Assembly: GCA_963789885.1 (NCBI GenBank)
Contig: CAWBNB010000013.1
Location: 1 to 64,000 of the forward strand
Length of the DNA: 64,000 nucleotides
Source: DATEDA01 sp963789885
GTDB lineage: Bacteria; Pseudomonadota; Gammaproteobacteria; Burkholderiales; SG8-39
Direction of reading: 5' to 3'
Position numbers and translations under genes: made by a program. Within the stretch, counting starts at the first letter, position 1, and every line of letters starts with the position of its first letter. Under the pieces are notes generated by a model, which did no database searches, was not told the origin of the DNA, and worked only from the letters and a program-made list of their open reading frames with translations. Below, piece by piece: positions 8,781-17,531 of the stretch.

Positions 8781-9845
8781 ATGACGACCTCACCGATGCC
8801 CCACGGCCCCATGAGCGGGCCTTCCGTCTGGTACGGCCGCGACCTCGCTTCGCACGAGCACGACTGGATCTATCGCCTCTCGCCGGCCGAGCTGGCGGAG
8901 ATCGATGCGGCGGTGCGGATCTTCAAGGCGTCGGGGCGGCCGCTCACCGGGATCTCGCCGGAAGACTTCCCGCTGCCTTCCTTCGGCGCTGCGCTGCGGC
9001 AACTCGGCGCGGAGCTGCTCGGGGGGCGCGGGTTCTTCGTGCTGCGCGGACTTCCGGTGGACGACTACACGCGGGAGGAGCAGGCGATCGCGTACATGGG
9101 GCTCGGCTCGTACTTCGGCCGGCCGCGCTCGCAGAACGCGAAGGGGCACCTGCTCGGGCACGTCAAGGATCTCGGCCTCGACATCGCCGACCCGAACGTG
9201 CGGTACTACCAGACCAACCGCCGGCTCGAGTACCACACCGACTCGATCGACGTGGTCGGGCTCCTCTGCCTCAAGACCGCGCGCGCCGGCGGCGAGAGCT
9301 TCATCGCCTCCTCGGTGACGATCTACAACGAGATCCTGGCGCGCCGGCCGGATCTCCTGCCGTCCCTCTTCGAACCGTTCGCGACCGACCGCCGCGGCGA
9401 GGTGCCGGAGGGGATGAAGCCGTGGTTCGACATCCCGGTGTACCACTGGCACGCCGGGCGGCTGACCTGCATCTACGTGCGCCAGTACATCGAGTCGGCG
9501 CAGCGCAACTTTCCGGCGGCGAAGCGCCTGACCGAAGAGCAGTTCGCGGCGATGGACCTGATGGACGAGATCGCGAACGACCCGGCGGTCCATCTCGCGA
9601 TGGCGTTCCGGCCCGGGGACATGCAGTTCCTGCACAACCACCAGATCCTGCATTCGCGGAACGACTTCGAGAACTGGCCGGAGGCGGAGCGCCACCGGCA
9701 TCTCCTGCGCCTCTGGGTCGCACCGCCCGGCGCCCGGCCGCTGCCTGAAGTGTTCGCGCCGCGCTACGGCAGCGTCGTGCCCGGCGAGCGCGGCGGGATC
9801 GTGGTGTCCGGAACGACGCTCAAGGTGCCGCTCGAGGCGGAGTAG
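8781..9845 (+). CDS. TauD/TfdA-family Fe(II)/2-oxoglutarate dioxygenase
   Basis: A 354-residue enzyme of the TauD/TfdA family, larger than TauD itself (about 280). The facial triad is readable: His152 and Asp154 in EYHTDS and the distal His291 in HNHQILHSR, with Arg310 in HLLRLW placed to bind 2-oxoglutarate. Such enzymes hydroxylate carboxylates, sulfonates or amines using O2 and 2-oxoglutarate. The length and the GESFIASS segment resemble the group that acts on organic acids rather than taurine. The stop overlaps the GTG start of the GMC oxidoreductase by one base (TAGTG), so the two enzymes are co-translated and probably act on one substrate in sequence. Confidence 0.85.
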   Translation: MTTSPMPHGPMSGPSVWYGRDLASHEHDWIYRLSPAELAEIDAAVRIFKASGRPLTGISPEDFPLPSFGAALRQLGAELLGGRGFFVLRGLPVDDYTREEQAIAYMGLGSYFGRPRSQNAKGHLLGHVKDLGLDIADPNVRYYQTNRRLEYHTDSIDVVGLLCLKTARAGGESFIASSVTIYNEILARRPDLLPSLFEPFATDRRGEVPEGMKPWFDIPVYHWHAGRLTCIYVRQYIESAQRNFPAAKRLTEEQFAAMDLMDEIANDPAVHLAMAFRPGDMQFLHNHQILHSRNDFENWPEAERHRHLLRLWVAPPGARPLPEVFAPRYGSVVPGERGGIVVSGTTLKVPLEAE

Positions 9846-11467
9846 TGAAGCCGCTCGGCGCGTGGGACTACGTCATCGTCGGCGCGGGCACCGCCGGCTG
9901 CGTGCTCGCGAACCGGCTGTCCGCGGACCCGGACGTGACGGTCCTGCTGCTCGAGGCGGGCGGCAAGGACGACTGGATCTGGATCCACATCCCGGTCGGC
10001 TACCTGTACTGCATCGGCAATCCGCGCACCGACTGGTGCTACCGCACCGAGCCCGATCCGGGGCTCAACGGGCGCTCGATCCTCTACGCGCGCGGCAAGG
10101 TCCTCGGCGGCTGCTCGTCGATCAACGCGATGCTGTATCTCCGCGGCCAGCGGCGTGACTACGACGAATGGGCGCGCATCGCCGGCGACAGCGCGTGGTC
10201 GTGGTCGAGCGTGCTACCGGTCTTCAAGCGCTCGGAGGACCACCACGGTGGCGCGAGCGACATGCACTCGGCCGGCGGCGAATGGCGCGTCGAGCGGCAG
10301 CGGCTGTCGTGGGACGTGCTCGACTCCTTCCGCGAGGCGATGGCGCAGGCGGGCATTCCGAAGGTGGAGGACTTCAACGGCGGCGACAACGAGGGCGCCG
10401 CGTTCTTCGAGGTGAACCAGCGCCGGGGCGTGCGCTGGAGCGCGGCGAAGGGGTTCCTCAAACCTGCGATGAGCCGTCCCAACCTTACTGTCATGACGGA
10501 CGTACACGTGAACCGGCTCCGGCTCGACGGCAGGCGGGCCGCCGGCGTCGAGCTCCGACGCGGCGGCGAGGACGTCTTCGCCGAAGGGCGCATCGAGACA
10601 ATCCTCGCGGCCGGGGCGATCGGCTCGCCACAGATCCTTCAGCTCTCCGGAATCGGGCCGGCGGCGCTGCTGCAGGAGCACGGCATCCCGGTCGCGCACG
10701 ATCTGCGGGGCGTCGGGGAGAACCTCCAGGACCACCTCCAGCTCCGCATGGCGTTCAAGGTGAAGAACGCCGTGACGATGAACCAGCGTGCCGCGAGCCT
10801 CTGGGGCAAGGCGGCGATGGGGCTCGAGTACGCGTTCCGCCGCACCGGTCCGCTCACCATGGCACCGAGCCAGCTCGGCGGCTTCGCGAAGAGCGACCCG
10901 TCGCAGCCGACCGCGAACGTCGAGTATCACGTCCAGCCGCTCTCGCTCGACAAGTTCGGCGATCCGCTGCACCCGTTCTCGGCGATCACCGCCTCGGTGT
11001 GCAACCTCCGCCCGACGAGTCGCGGCTACGTGCGCATAAAGAGTGCCGATGCGCGCGCGCACCCGGCGATCAACCCGCGCTACCTGTCGACGCCCGAAGA
11101 CCGGAAGATCGCCGCCGACGCCCTGCGGCTCACCCGCCGGATCGCGTCGCAGCCCGCGCTCGCGCGCTACGAGCCGCAGGAGTTCAAGCCCGGAATCGAG
11201 CTCCAGACGGACCACCAGCTTGCGAAGGCCGCGGGCGACGTCGGCACCACGATCTTCCACCCGGTCGGAACGTGCAAGATGAGCCCGGCTTCCGATCCTG
11301 GGGCGGTCGTCGATTCGCGCCTGCACGTGCACGGCATCGAACGCCTGCGCGTCGTCGATGCCTCGATCATGCCGACGATCACCTCCGGCAACACCAACTC
11401 GCCGACAGTGATGATCGCCGAGCGGGGGGCGGAGATGATCCGGGCGGACCGGCGGTCGCGGAGCTGA
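9845..11467 (+). CDS. GMC family FAD-dependent oxidoreductase (choline/alcohol dehydrogenase-like)
   Basis: A 540-residue GMC oxidoreductase, full length for the family. The FAD-binding GAGTAG is at residues 13-18, followed by LLLEAGG, and the first signature region RGKVLGGCSSINAMLY. Signature 2, GAIGSPQILQLSGIGP, and the C-terminal VDASIMPTITSGNTNSPTVMIAE with the active-site Asn are also intact. These flavoproteins oxidise primary or secondary alcohols to aldehydes or ketones. It starts at GTG 9845, overlapping the preceding stop. A plausible flow is hydroxylation by the TauD-type enzyme and then oxidation of the new alcohol here (inference). Confidence 0.92.
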   Translation: MKPLGAWDYVIVGAGTAGCVLANRLSADPDVTVLLLEAGGKDDWIWIHIPVGYLYCIGNPRTDWCYRTEPDPGLNGRSILYARGKVLGGCSSINAMLYLRGQRRDYDEWARIAGDSAWSWSSVLPVFKRSEDHHGGASDMHSAGGEWRVERQRLSWDVLDSFREAMAQAGIPKVEDFNGGDNEGAAFFEVNQRRGVRWSAAKGFLKPAMSRPNLTVMTDVHVNRLRLDGRRAAGVELRRGGEDVFAEGRIETILAAGAIGSPQILQLSGIGPAALLQEHGIPVAHDLRGVGENLQDHLQLRMAFKVKNAVTMNQRAASLWGKAAMGLEYAFRRTGPLTMAPSQLGGFAKSDPSQPTANVEYHVQPLSLDKFGDPLHPFSAITASVCNLRPTSRGYVRIKSADARAHPAINPRYLSTPEDRKIAADALRLTRRIASQPALARYEPQEFKPGIELQTDHQLAKAAGDVGTTIFHPVGTCKMSPASDPGAVVDSRLHVHGIERLRVVDASIMPTITSGNTNSPTVMIAERGAEMIRADRRSRS

Positions 11468-11529
11468 ACCCGGGCGGATAATGCGGCTCCGGGGGCGCCC
11501 TGCTCCCGGGAGGAAAAGGGGAACCGATC

Positions 11530-12573
11530 ATGCAGCGACTGATTGGGATCGCGGCCCTCGCCGCGCTCACGGGTGCGGCCGGTTGCGCGAGCCTGAAGGA
11601 CGTCGCGTCGGACCCATTTCTGATGTCGGAAGCAATCGTGCAGTCCGACCCGGGCATCTGGATCTACGTCCGGAACAAGCGCGTGGCCTGGAACAAGACG
11701 TTCGCCGCCGAGAAGACGGTCCTGTTCGTGCACGGCGCCACCTACCCGTCCGAATCCGGGTTCGACCTCCGGCTCGACGGCGTCTCCTGGATGGACGACC
11801 TCGCCTGGGCCGGCTACGACGTCTGGCTCGTCGACGTGCGGGGTTACGGCCGCTCGACGCGCCCGCCGGCGATGGATCAGCCGCCTAACGCCAATCCGCC
11901 GTTCGCGACGACCGAGGAGGCCGTCCGCGATGTCGGCGCCGCAGTCGACTACATCCTGCAGGCGCGCGGCATCCAGCGGCTCAACCTGATCGGCTGGTCG
12001 TGGGGCACGGTGACGATGGCGTGGTACACGTCGCTCAACAACGCCAAGGTCGAGAAGCTGGTCCTGTATGCCCCCGTCTGGATCCGGCAGACACCCTCGC
12101 TCGTCCAGACCGGCCCGGGGCCGCTCGCGGCCTACCGCACGGTGCAGATGAGCGCGGCGCGCGCCCGGTGGCTGACGGGCGTGGCGCCGGAGAAGCAGCA
12201 GGACCTGATCCCGCCGGGCTGGTTCGAGGCATGGGCCGCCGCGACGCTGGAGAGCGATCCCGACGGCAGGGCGCGAACCCCATCGGTCGTGCGCGCACCG
12301 AACGGCGTCGTGCTCGACGGCCAGCGCTACTGGGGCGCGCCCGGCGGTGAGGCGAAGATGCCCTACAGCGCGGCCGACATCCGTGTCCCCACGCTGTTGA
12401 TCAAGGCGGAGTGGGACGCCGACACGCCGGCGTACATGGCCGAGACGCTCTACCCGCTGCTCACCAATGCGCCGTACAAGCGCCGCGTCGAGCTGAGCGA
12501 AGGCACCCACACGGTCATGATGGAAAAGAACCGGAGGGCCCTGTTCCACGAAGTGCAGCGCTTCCTCGACTAG
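11530..12573 (+). CDS. alpha/beta hydrolase, predicted exported lipoprotein
   Basis: A 347-residue alpha/beta hydrolase. The oxyanion region is VLFVHGATY, the nucleophile elbow is GWSWGT (Gly-x-Ser-x-Gly), an Asp follows in LIKAEWDADTP, and the catalytic His lies in EGTHTVMME, so the triad looks complete. The N-terminus is hydrophobic and ends in a Cys (TGAAGCAS), a plausible lipobox that would anchor it in the outer or inner membrane facing the periplasm. A strong AG-rich ribosome binding site, GGGAGGAAAAGGGG, precedes the ATG. It follows the GMC gene on the same strand and may release the substrate of that pathway from an ester, but no substrate can be inferred. Confidence 0.82.
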   Translation: MQRLIGIAALAALTGAAGCASLKDVASDPFLMSEAIVQSDPGIWIYVRNKRVAWNKTFAAEKTVLFVHGATYPSESGFDLRLDGVSWMDDLAWAGYDVWLVDVRGYGRSTRPPAMDQPPNANPPFATTEEAVRDVGAAVDYILQARGIQRLNLIGWSWGTVTMAWYTSLNNAKVEKLVLYAPVWIRQTPSLVQTGPGPLAAYRTVQMSAARARWLTGVAPEKQQDLIPPGWFEAWAAATLESDPDGRARTPSVVRAPNGVVLDGQRYWGAPGGEAKMPYSAADIRVPTLLIKAEWDADTPAYMAETLYPLLTNAPYKRRVELSEGTHTVMMEKNRRALFHEVQRFLD

Positions 12574-12580
12574 GGCCGGG

Positions 12581-13573
12581 GTGCGGGGAACTGGGCGATC
12601 GAGGCTGCTGCTCCCGGCGCCGATGGCACGCGCCGGATGGGACCTCCTCGCAAAGCGCGGGGACGTTCAGGCGGTCCCATTCGACGTCGACATGCCGACC
12701 GCCGGGTTCCAAGCGCTGCTCGCGGATGCCGAGGGGGTCGCGCTCATCGCAACGCCCTTCGGGGAAGCCGAGATCCGGGCGGCACCGAAGCTGCGAGTCG
12801 TGGCGCGCCTCGGCGTAGGCTACGACCGGGTGGACGTCCCGGCGCTGACACGACGCGGCATCCCGTTGATGGTGACCGGAGACGCCAACTCCCCTTCGGT
12901 CGCGGAGCAGGCACTTCACTTCATGCTGGAATTCGCCAAGCGCGGCGCCGCGCTCGACGCCATGGTCCGCAAGCATCGCTGGATGGACCGATGGTCCGAG
13001 GCGCTGCCGGTCGACCTCTTCCGCAAGACGCTGCTGGTCGTGGGATTCGGCCGCACCGGCACCCGCATCGCCGGGGCTTGCCTGGCGTTGGGGATGACGG
13101 TGCGCGTCTACGATCCGTACGTCGAGCCGGCGGCGATCGCCGCGGCGGGGTGCGTACCGGAACGCGACCTCGACGCCGCCCTGCCTCACGCCGATTTCGT
13201 CACCCTTCACTGTCCGAAGACGACCGAAACGCTGGGCATGTTCGACGCGGCACGCCTAGCGCGCATGAAGCCCACCGCCTACCTCGTCAACACCGCGCGC
13301 GGCGGCATCATCGACCAGCCGGCGCTCTACGCTGCGTTGACCATGGGCGTCGTCCGCGGTGCCGGCCTCGACGTGTTCGATCGCGAGCCGCCCGGGCCCG
13401 ACGAACCGCTGCTCAAGCTGCCCAACGTCCTCCTGGCGCCTCACCTTGCGGGCGTGACAAAGGAGTCGTTCGATCGCATGGCCGTGGCGGGCGCAACCAA
13501 TCTGTTGAGCGTGCTCGACGGCAAGCCAATGGTGGAGAACGTCGTAAATCAGGAAGTGCTCGTGCGTCGCTGA
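12581..13573 (+). CDS. D-2-hydroxyacid dehydrogenase (phosphoglycerate/hydroxypyruvate reductase type)
   Basis: A 330-residue NAD-dependent D-isomer 2-hydroxyacid dehydrogenase. The substrate-side segment VVARLGVGYDRVDV, the nucleotide-binding GFGRTGTRIAG, the active-site Arg in LVNTARGGIID, the Glu in DVFDREPP and the catalytic His in LAPHLAGVTKES are all present in the family order. It interconverts 2-hydroxy acids and 2-keto acids, for example glycerate and hydroxypyruvate. The start is a GTG only 7 bases after the hydrolase stop; an ATG 14 codons further in is an alternative. It stands directly before two tctC receptors. Confidence 0.9.
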   Translation: MRGTGRSRLLLPAPMARAGWDLLAKRGDVQAVPFDVDMPTAGFQALLADAEGVALIATPFGEAEIRAAPKLRVVARLGVGYDRVDVPALTRRGIPLMVTGDANSPSVAEQALHFMLEFAKRGAALDAMVRKHRWMDRWSEALPVDLFRKTLLVVGFGRTGTRIAGACLALGMTVRVYDPYVEPAAIAAAGCVPERDLDAALPHADFVTLHCPKTTETLGMFDAARLARMKPTAYLVNTARGGIIDQPALYAALTMGVVRGAGLDVFDREPPGPDEPLLKLPNVLLAPHLAGVTKESFDRMAVAGATNLLSVLDGKPMVENVVNQEVLVRR

Positions 13574-13628
13574 CCATGAACCGCCGCGCTTCGCGAGCGC
13601 CGCCGTCGATTCCAACCGGAGGCCGATC

Positions 13629-14606
13629 ATGAACCGATTCGTGGCACCGATCGCGGCCGTTCTGCTCGGATGCACCGCCGGGCAGGCGCTCGCACAGGCG
13701 GATGCGGCGCGCGGGTATCCGGACCGGCCGGTACGGCTCGTGGTCCCGTTTGGCCCAGCCGGCGGCACCACCATCCTCGCCCGCATCGTGGCAACGAAGA
13801 TGAGCGAATCGTTCGGCCAGCCGGTGATCGTCGAGAGCAAGCCCGGTGCTCAAGGCATCATCGCCTGCGAGTTCGTGCAGAAGGCCGCACCCGACGGCTA
13901 TACGATCCTGGTAGGGACGACCGGTCCGATGGGCGTGAATCCGGCCCTCTATCCGAAGCTGCCGTATCAGCCCCTGCGCGACTTCACGCCGGTCACGATG
14001 ATCGGATCCCTCCCGTTCGTCCTCGTGGTCAACTCCTCCTTGCCGGTAACGTCGGTGCAGGAGTTGATCGCGTACGCCAAGGCGCGACCTAACAGCCTCA
14101 ACTACGGCGCGTCGGGTGCGATCGGCCAACTGATCTCCGAGTATTTCAATCAGCAGGCCGGCACGACGTTCCTGCACGTTCCTTACAAGAGCGGCGGCGA
14201 CCGCGTCAACGCGGTGCTCTCGAACGAGGTCACGATCGTGTTCGCCGATCCGCCGGGAGCGTTGGCGCTCGTGCACGCCGGCAGGCTGCGGGCGCTCGCG
14301 ATCACGTCCGCGAACGGCCATCGTGCGTGGCCCGACGTTCCGACACTGGCCGAAGCGGGGTTCCCCGAGATCGTGAGCGAGGTCTGGACGGGGTTGTTTG
14401 TGCCGGCCAAGACCCCAGCGCCGATCGTGCGCAGACTGCACGAGGAGATCGCGCGCGTCGTCGCGCTGCCGGACGTGCGCGAGCGCTTCGATGGAATCGG
14501 CGTCGATCCCTCCGGCATGCCGGGCGAGGAGTTCGCAAAGATCGTCGCCGCCGACATCGCGCGCTGGACCGCGGTGGCGAGGACTGCGAACATCAAAGCT
14601 GAATGA
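13629..14606 (+). CDS. TctC/Bug family periplasmic receptor, tandem copy 1
   Basis: A 325-residue exported Bug protein: signal peptide ending TAGQALAQ, then YPDRPVRLVVPFGPAGGTT, PDGYTILVG, SVQELIAYAKARP and PDVPTLAEAGFPEI. It is followed after 18 bases by a close paralogue of identical length, which shows a local gene duplication. One difference stands out: the usual binding-loop sequence AAGG or GAGGG-TD is GPAGGTT here, so the Asp normally found after the Gly-rich loop is replaced by Thr-Ile. Altered ligand choice is therefore possible. No TctAB genes are adjacent. The neighbouring hydroxyacid dehydrogenase suggests a hydroxy or keto acid ligand (inference). Confidence 0.9.
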   Translation: MNRFVAPIAAVLLGCTAGQALAQADAARGYPDRPVRLVVPFGPAGGTTILARIVATKMSESFGQPVIVESKPGAQGIIACEFVQKAAPDGYTILVGTTGPMGVNPALYPKLPYQPLRDFTPVTMIGSLPFVLVVNSSLPVTSVQELIAYAKARPNSLNYGASGAIGQLISEYFNQQAGTTFLHVPYKSGGDRVNAVLSNEVTIVFADPPGALALVHAGRLRALAITSANGHRAWPDVPTLAEAGFPEIVSEVWTGLFVPAKTPAPIVRRLHEEIARVVALPDVRERFDGIGVDPSGMPGEEFAKIVAADIARWTAVARTANIKAE

Positions 14607-14624
14607 CCGAACACCGGGACCATC

Positions 14625-15602
14625 ATGAACCGATCCGTGGTGCTGCTTGCGTGCGTCCTGTTCGTATGGACCACCGGGTATGCGCTCGCCCAGGCCGACG
14701 CGGCGCGCGGCTTTCCCGAACGGCCGGTACGGATCATCGTCCCGTTCGGCGCGGGCGGCGGCACCGACACTCTCACGCGCGTCATCGCGGGGAAGATGGG
14801 TGAATCGTTCGGCCAGCCGGTGATCGTCGAGAACCGGCCCGGCGCCCAGGGCGTCATCGCCTGCGAACTCGTGCGAAAGGCCGCGCCCGACGGCCATACG
14901 CTCGTGATCGCGACCAGCGGCCCGATGGCCGCGAACGTGGCGATCCGCTCAAACCTGCCGTATCACCCCTTGCGCGATTTCACTCCTGTCACGATGATCG
15001 GAACGTACACCACGGTAATGGTGGTCAGCTCGTCCCTGCCGGTAGACTCGGTGCAGGAGTTGATCGCGTACGCCAAGGCACGACCGGATAGCGTCAACTA
15101 CGGCTCGTCGGGCTCGCTGGGCCAGCTGGCCTCCGAGCTTTTCAATCAGCAGGCCGGCACCAGGTTCCAGTACGTCCCCTATAAGAGCAGCGGTGATTTC
15201 GTCGGCGCGTTGCTTTCCAACGAGGTCACGATGGCGTTCAGTGACACGCCGCCCGTTTCGGGCCAGGTTCGCGCCGGGAAGCTGCGCGCGCTCGCGATCA
15301 CGTCGACGAGCCGGCACCACGCGTGGCCCGACGTCCCGACGATGGCCGAAGCGGGGTTGCCGGACTTCGTGGTGGAGTTCTGGAATGGGTTCTTCGTGCC
15401 GGTCCGTACCCCGGCGCCGATCGTGCACAAGCTTCACGCGGAGGTCGCGCGCGTCATCGCGCTGACGGACGTGCGCGAGCGCCTAAACGCGCTCGGCGTC
15501 GATCCCTCCGCCATGCCGGGCGAGGAGTTCGCGCGGGTCATTGCCGCCGACATCGCGCGCTGGAGCGCGGTGGCGAGAGCGGCGAATATCAAGGCCGAGT
15601 GA
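14625..15602 (+). CDS. TctC/Bug family periplasmic receptor, tandem copy 2
   Basis: A 325-residue Bug receptor with signal peptide ending TGYALAQ and then FPERPVRIIVPFGAGGGTDT, so it keeps the standard Gly-rich loop plus Asp that the first copy lacks. PDGHTLVIA, SVQELIAYAKARPDS, PDVPTMAEAGLPDF and the closing ARAANIKAE match copy 1 almost block for block, including the last residues. Both copies are on the same strand and probably on one message with the dehydrogenase. The retained and changed loops make these a natural pair for asking how Bug specificity shifts after duplication. Confidence 0.9.
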   Translation: MNRSVVLLACVLFVWTTGYALAQADAARGFPERPVRIIVPFGAGGGTDTLTRVIAGKMGESFGQPVIVENRPGAQGVIACELVRKAAPDGHTLVIATSGPMAANVAIRSNLPYHPLRDFTPVTMIGTYTTVMVVSSSLPVDSVQELIAYAKARPDSVNYGSSGSLGQLASELFNQQAGTRFQYVPYKSSGDFVGALLSNEVTMAFSDTPPVSGQVRAGKLRALAITSTSRHHAWPDVPTMAEAGLPDFVVEFWNGFFVPVRTPAPIVHKLHAEVARVIALTDVRERLNALGVDPSAMPGEEFARVIAADIARWSAVARAANIKAE

Positions 15603-15729
15603 TCGAGGACGACATGGCCGCACCGGAGTTGGGTGATGCCGTCCCCATCGCGGAGAGCGTCGCACCGCGATCCGCCAGCACGACGGCCCGCGCGGTGATC
15701 TTGTCCCCCCGTCCGCGCCCCGGTCCGGG

Positions 15730-17028
15730 TCATTTCATCATGCTCGGCAGCCAGAGCGAAATCACGGGGAACGCGACGAGTATTCCAAGCCGGATCACGT
15801 CCGCGATCATGAACGGCGTCACACCGCGGAACACGGTGCCCGTGCTCACCTCGGGAATTAGCGTCTTCAGCACGAAGAGGTTCATCCCGACCGGGGGGCT
15901 GATCAGGCCGATCTCGACCACAACGACGATCAGGATGCCGAACCAGACCGGGTCGAAGCCGAGGTGCACGACGACCGGGAAGAACACCGGGATGGTGAGG
16001 AGGATCATCGACAGCTCCTCCATCGCGGTGCCGAGGATCACGTAGATCGCGCAGATCGCGGCGACGACCCAAATGGGGCTCACGTTGAAGCGCTCGACGA
16101 GCGCCTTCAGGTCGTTCGGCATCGTCGTGATGTTCACGAACTCGGCGAACATCAGCGCGCCGATCAGGATCATGAAGATCATCGCGGTGGTGCGCGCACT
16201 CTCGACCAGGCAACCATAGAGCGCGCGCCAGCTCAACGCCCGCCGCCACAGCGCGAATGCCATTGCGCCGAACGCGCCCATGCCGGCGCCTTCGGTCGCG
16301 GTGAACACGCCGCCGTAGATGCCGCCCATCACGAAGAGGAAGAGCACCGCGACCGGCCAGATGTCGCGGAGCGAGGTCCAACGCTCCCCCCAGCCCGCGC
16401 GCTCGCCGGGCGGCCCGGCTTTCGGGTCGCGCCAGGTGACGTAAGCGACCGCCAAGCACAGCAGGGTGGCAGCGAGGATCCCCGGCAGGACGCCGGCGGC
16501 GAACAGCTTTCCGATGTTGGTCTCGGTGAAGATCCCGTAGATCACCATGATGGTGGACGGCGGGATCAGGATCCCGAGCGTGCCGCCGGAGGCGATCGCG
16601 CCGGTCGCAAGGCTGTCCGAATAGCCGAAGCGCTTCATCGACGGATAGGCCACCTTCGCCATCGTCGCCGCGGTCGCGATCGACGACCCGCAGATCGCGC
16701 CGAAGCCTGCGCAGGCGAGGATGGTCGCCATCGCCAGGCCGCCGCGCAGGTGGCCGATGAAGGCGTAGGCCGCGCGGAACAGCTCCTGCGACATGCCGGC
16801 ACGCGTCGTGAAGCTGCCCATCAGGATGAAGAGCGGGACGACCGACAGCGTGTAGTTGCGCCCGGTCTCGTAGATCTTGGTCTGGGCGACGGCGAACGCG
16901 ACAGTCCAATTCCAGTCGCGCATGTACGCGTAGCCGACGATGCCGACGACCGCCATCGCGAGCGCGATCGGCACGCGCACGAACGCGAGGACCATCATCG
17001 CGAAGAGCCCGACCAGCCCTTCGGTCAT
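15730..17028 (-). CDS. dctM: TRAP transporter large permease DctM
   Basis: A 432-residue polytopic membrane protein with about 12-13 segments, of normal DctM length. Family landmarks are VPLFILMGSFTTRAGMS, ACAGFGAICGSSIATAATMAKVAYPSM and SGGTLGILIPPSTIMVIYG; the last is the helix-hairpin region that binds Na+ and gates transport. Its start overlaps the stop of dctQ in an ATGA arrangement at 17025-17028. It is the transport channel of a Na+-driven tripartite ATP-independent periplasmic uptake system and works with the DctQ and DctP encoded immediately upstream on this strand. Confidence 0.94.
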   Translation of the reverse strand: MTEGLVGLFAMMVLAFVRVPIALAMAVVGIVGYAYMRDWNWTVAFAVAQTKIYETGRNYTLSVVPLFILMGSFTTRAGMSQELFRAAYAFIGHLRGGLAMATILACAGFGAICGSSIATAATMAKVAYPSMKRFGYSDSLATGAIASGGTLGILIPPSTIMVIYGIFTETNIGKLFAAGVLPGILAATLLCLAVAYVTWRDPKAGPPGERAGWGERWTSLRDIWPVAVLFLFVMGGIYGGVFTATEGAGMGAFGAMAFALWRRALSWRALYGCLVESARTTAMIFMILIGALMFAEFVNITTMPNDLKALVERFNVSPIWVVAAICAIYVILGTAMEELSMILLTIPVFFPVVVHLGFDPVWFGILIVVVVEIGLISPPVGMNLFVLKTLIPEVSTGTVFRGVTPFMIADVIRLGILVAFPVISLWLPSMMK

Positions 17029-17531
17029 CGCCGCGCGAAGGCCTTGTACAGGTGGACGAGCGCAGTGAGCGCGATCATCACCGCCATGAAATAGACGAAC
17101 GGCCCGTAGACGATACGCAGCACGTCGGTCGCGTCGCGGTACTCCCAGATGCGGTCGGCCTTGAGCCAGACCAGCCAGGCGGCGAGGAAGAAGATCGCCG
17201 CGCAGACCACGTGCACGGCGCGCTCGAGGAGCGCTCGCGCGTCCGGGGCAAGCAGGCGGTCGATGAAGTCCATCGTGACGTGCTCGTCGGCGTGCGAGAC
17301 GAGCGGCAGCCCGGCGAAGATGAGCACGAGGAGCGTGAGCTCGGTCATCTCGAAGCCCCCCGGGAGCGGACGGTTGACGACGTACCGCCCCACCACGTCA
17401 ACGGCCGTGAGGAGCATCAGCAGCATCAGGAGCACCGACGCCGCGACCCCGAGCACCGCGTCGACGCGGCGCTCCCAGGGATGTTCTGGAGCGGCCGGCG
17501 CGGGCGCGCCGACCGCCGGCAGATCGCTCAC
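17025..17531 (-). CDS. dctQ: TRAP transporter small permease DctQ
   Basis: A 168-residue protein with four predicted membrane helices. It includes the first-helix region VLLMLLMLLTAVDVVGRYV and the DctQ segment MTELTLLVLIFAGLPLVSHADEHVTMDF, which is well conserved in the family. A proline-rich cytoplasmic N-terminus precedes the first helix. The gene overlaps both neighbours: its start overlaps the end of dctP and its stop overlaps the start of dctM by 4 bases each, so the three subunits are translationally coupled. It forms the membrane complex with DctM. Confidence 0.93.
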   Translation of the reverse strand: MSDLPAVGAPAPAAPEHPWERRVDAVLGVAASVLLMLLMLLTAVDVVGRYVVNRPLPGGFEMTELTLLVLIFAGLPLVSHADEHVTMDFIDRLLAPDARALLERAVHVVCAAIFFLAAWLVWLKADRIWEYRDATDVLRIVYGPFVYFMAVMIALTALVHLYKAFARR

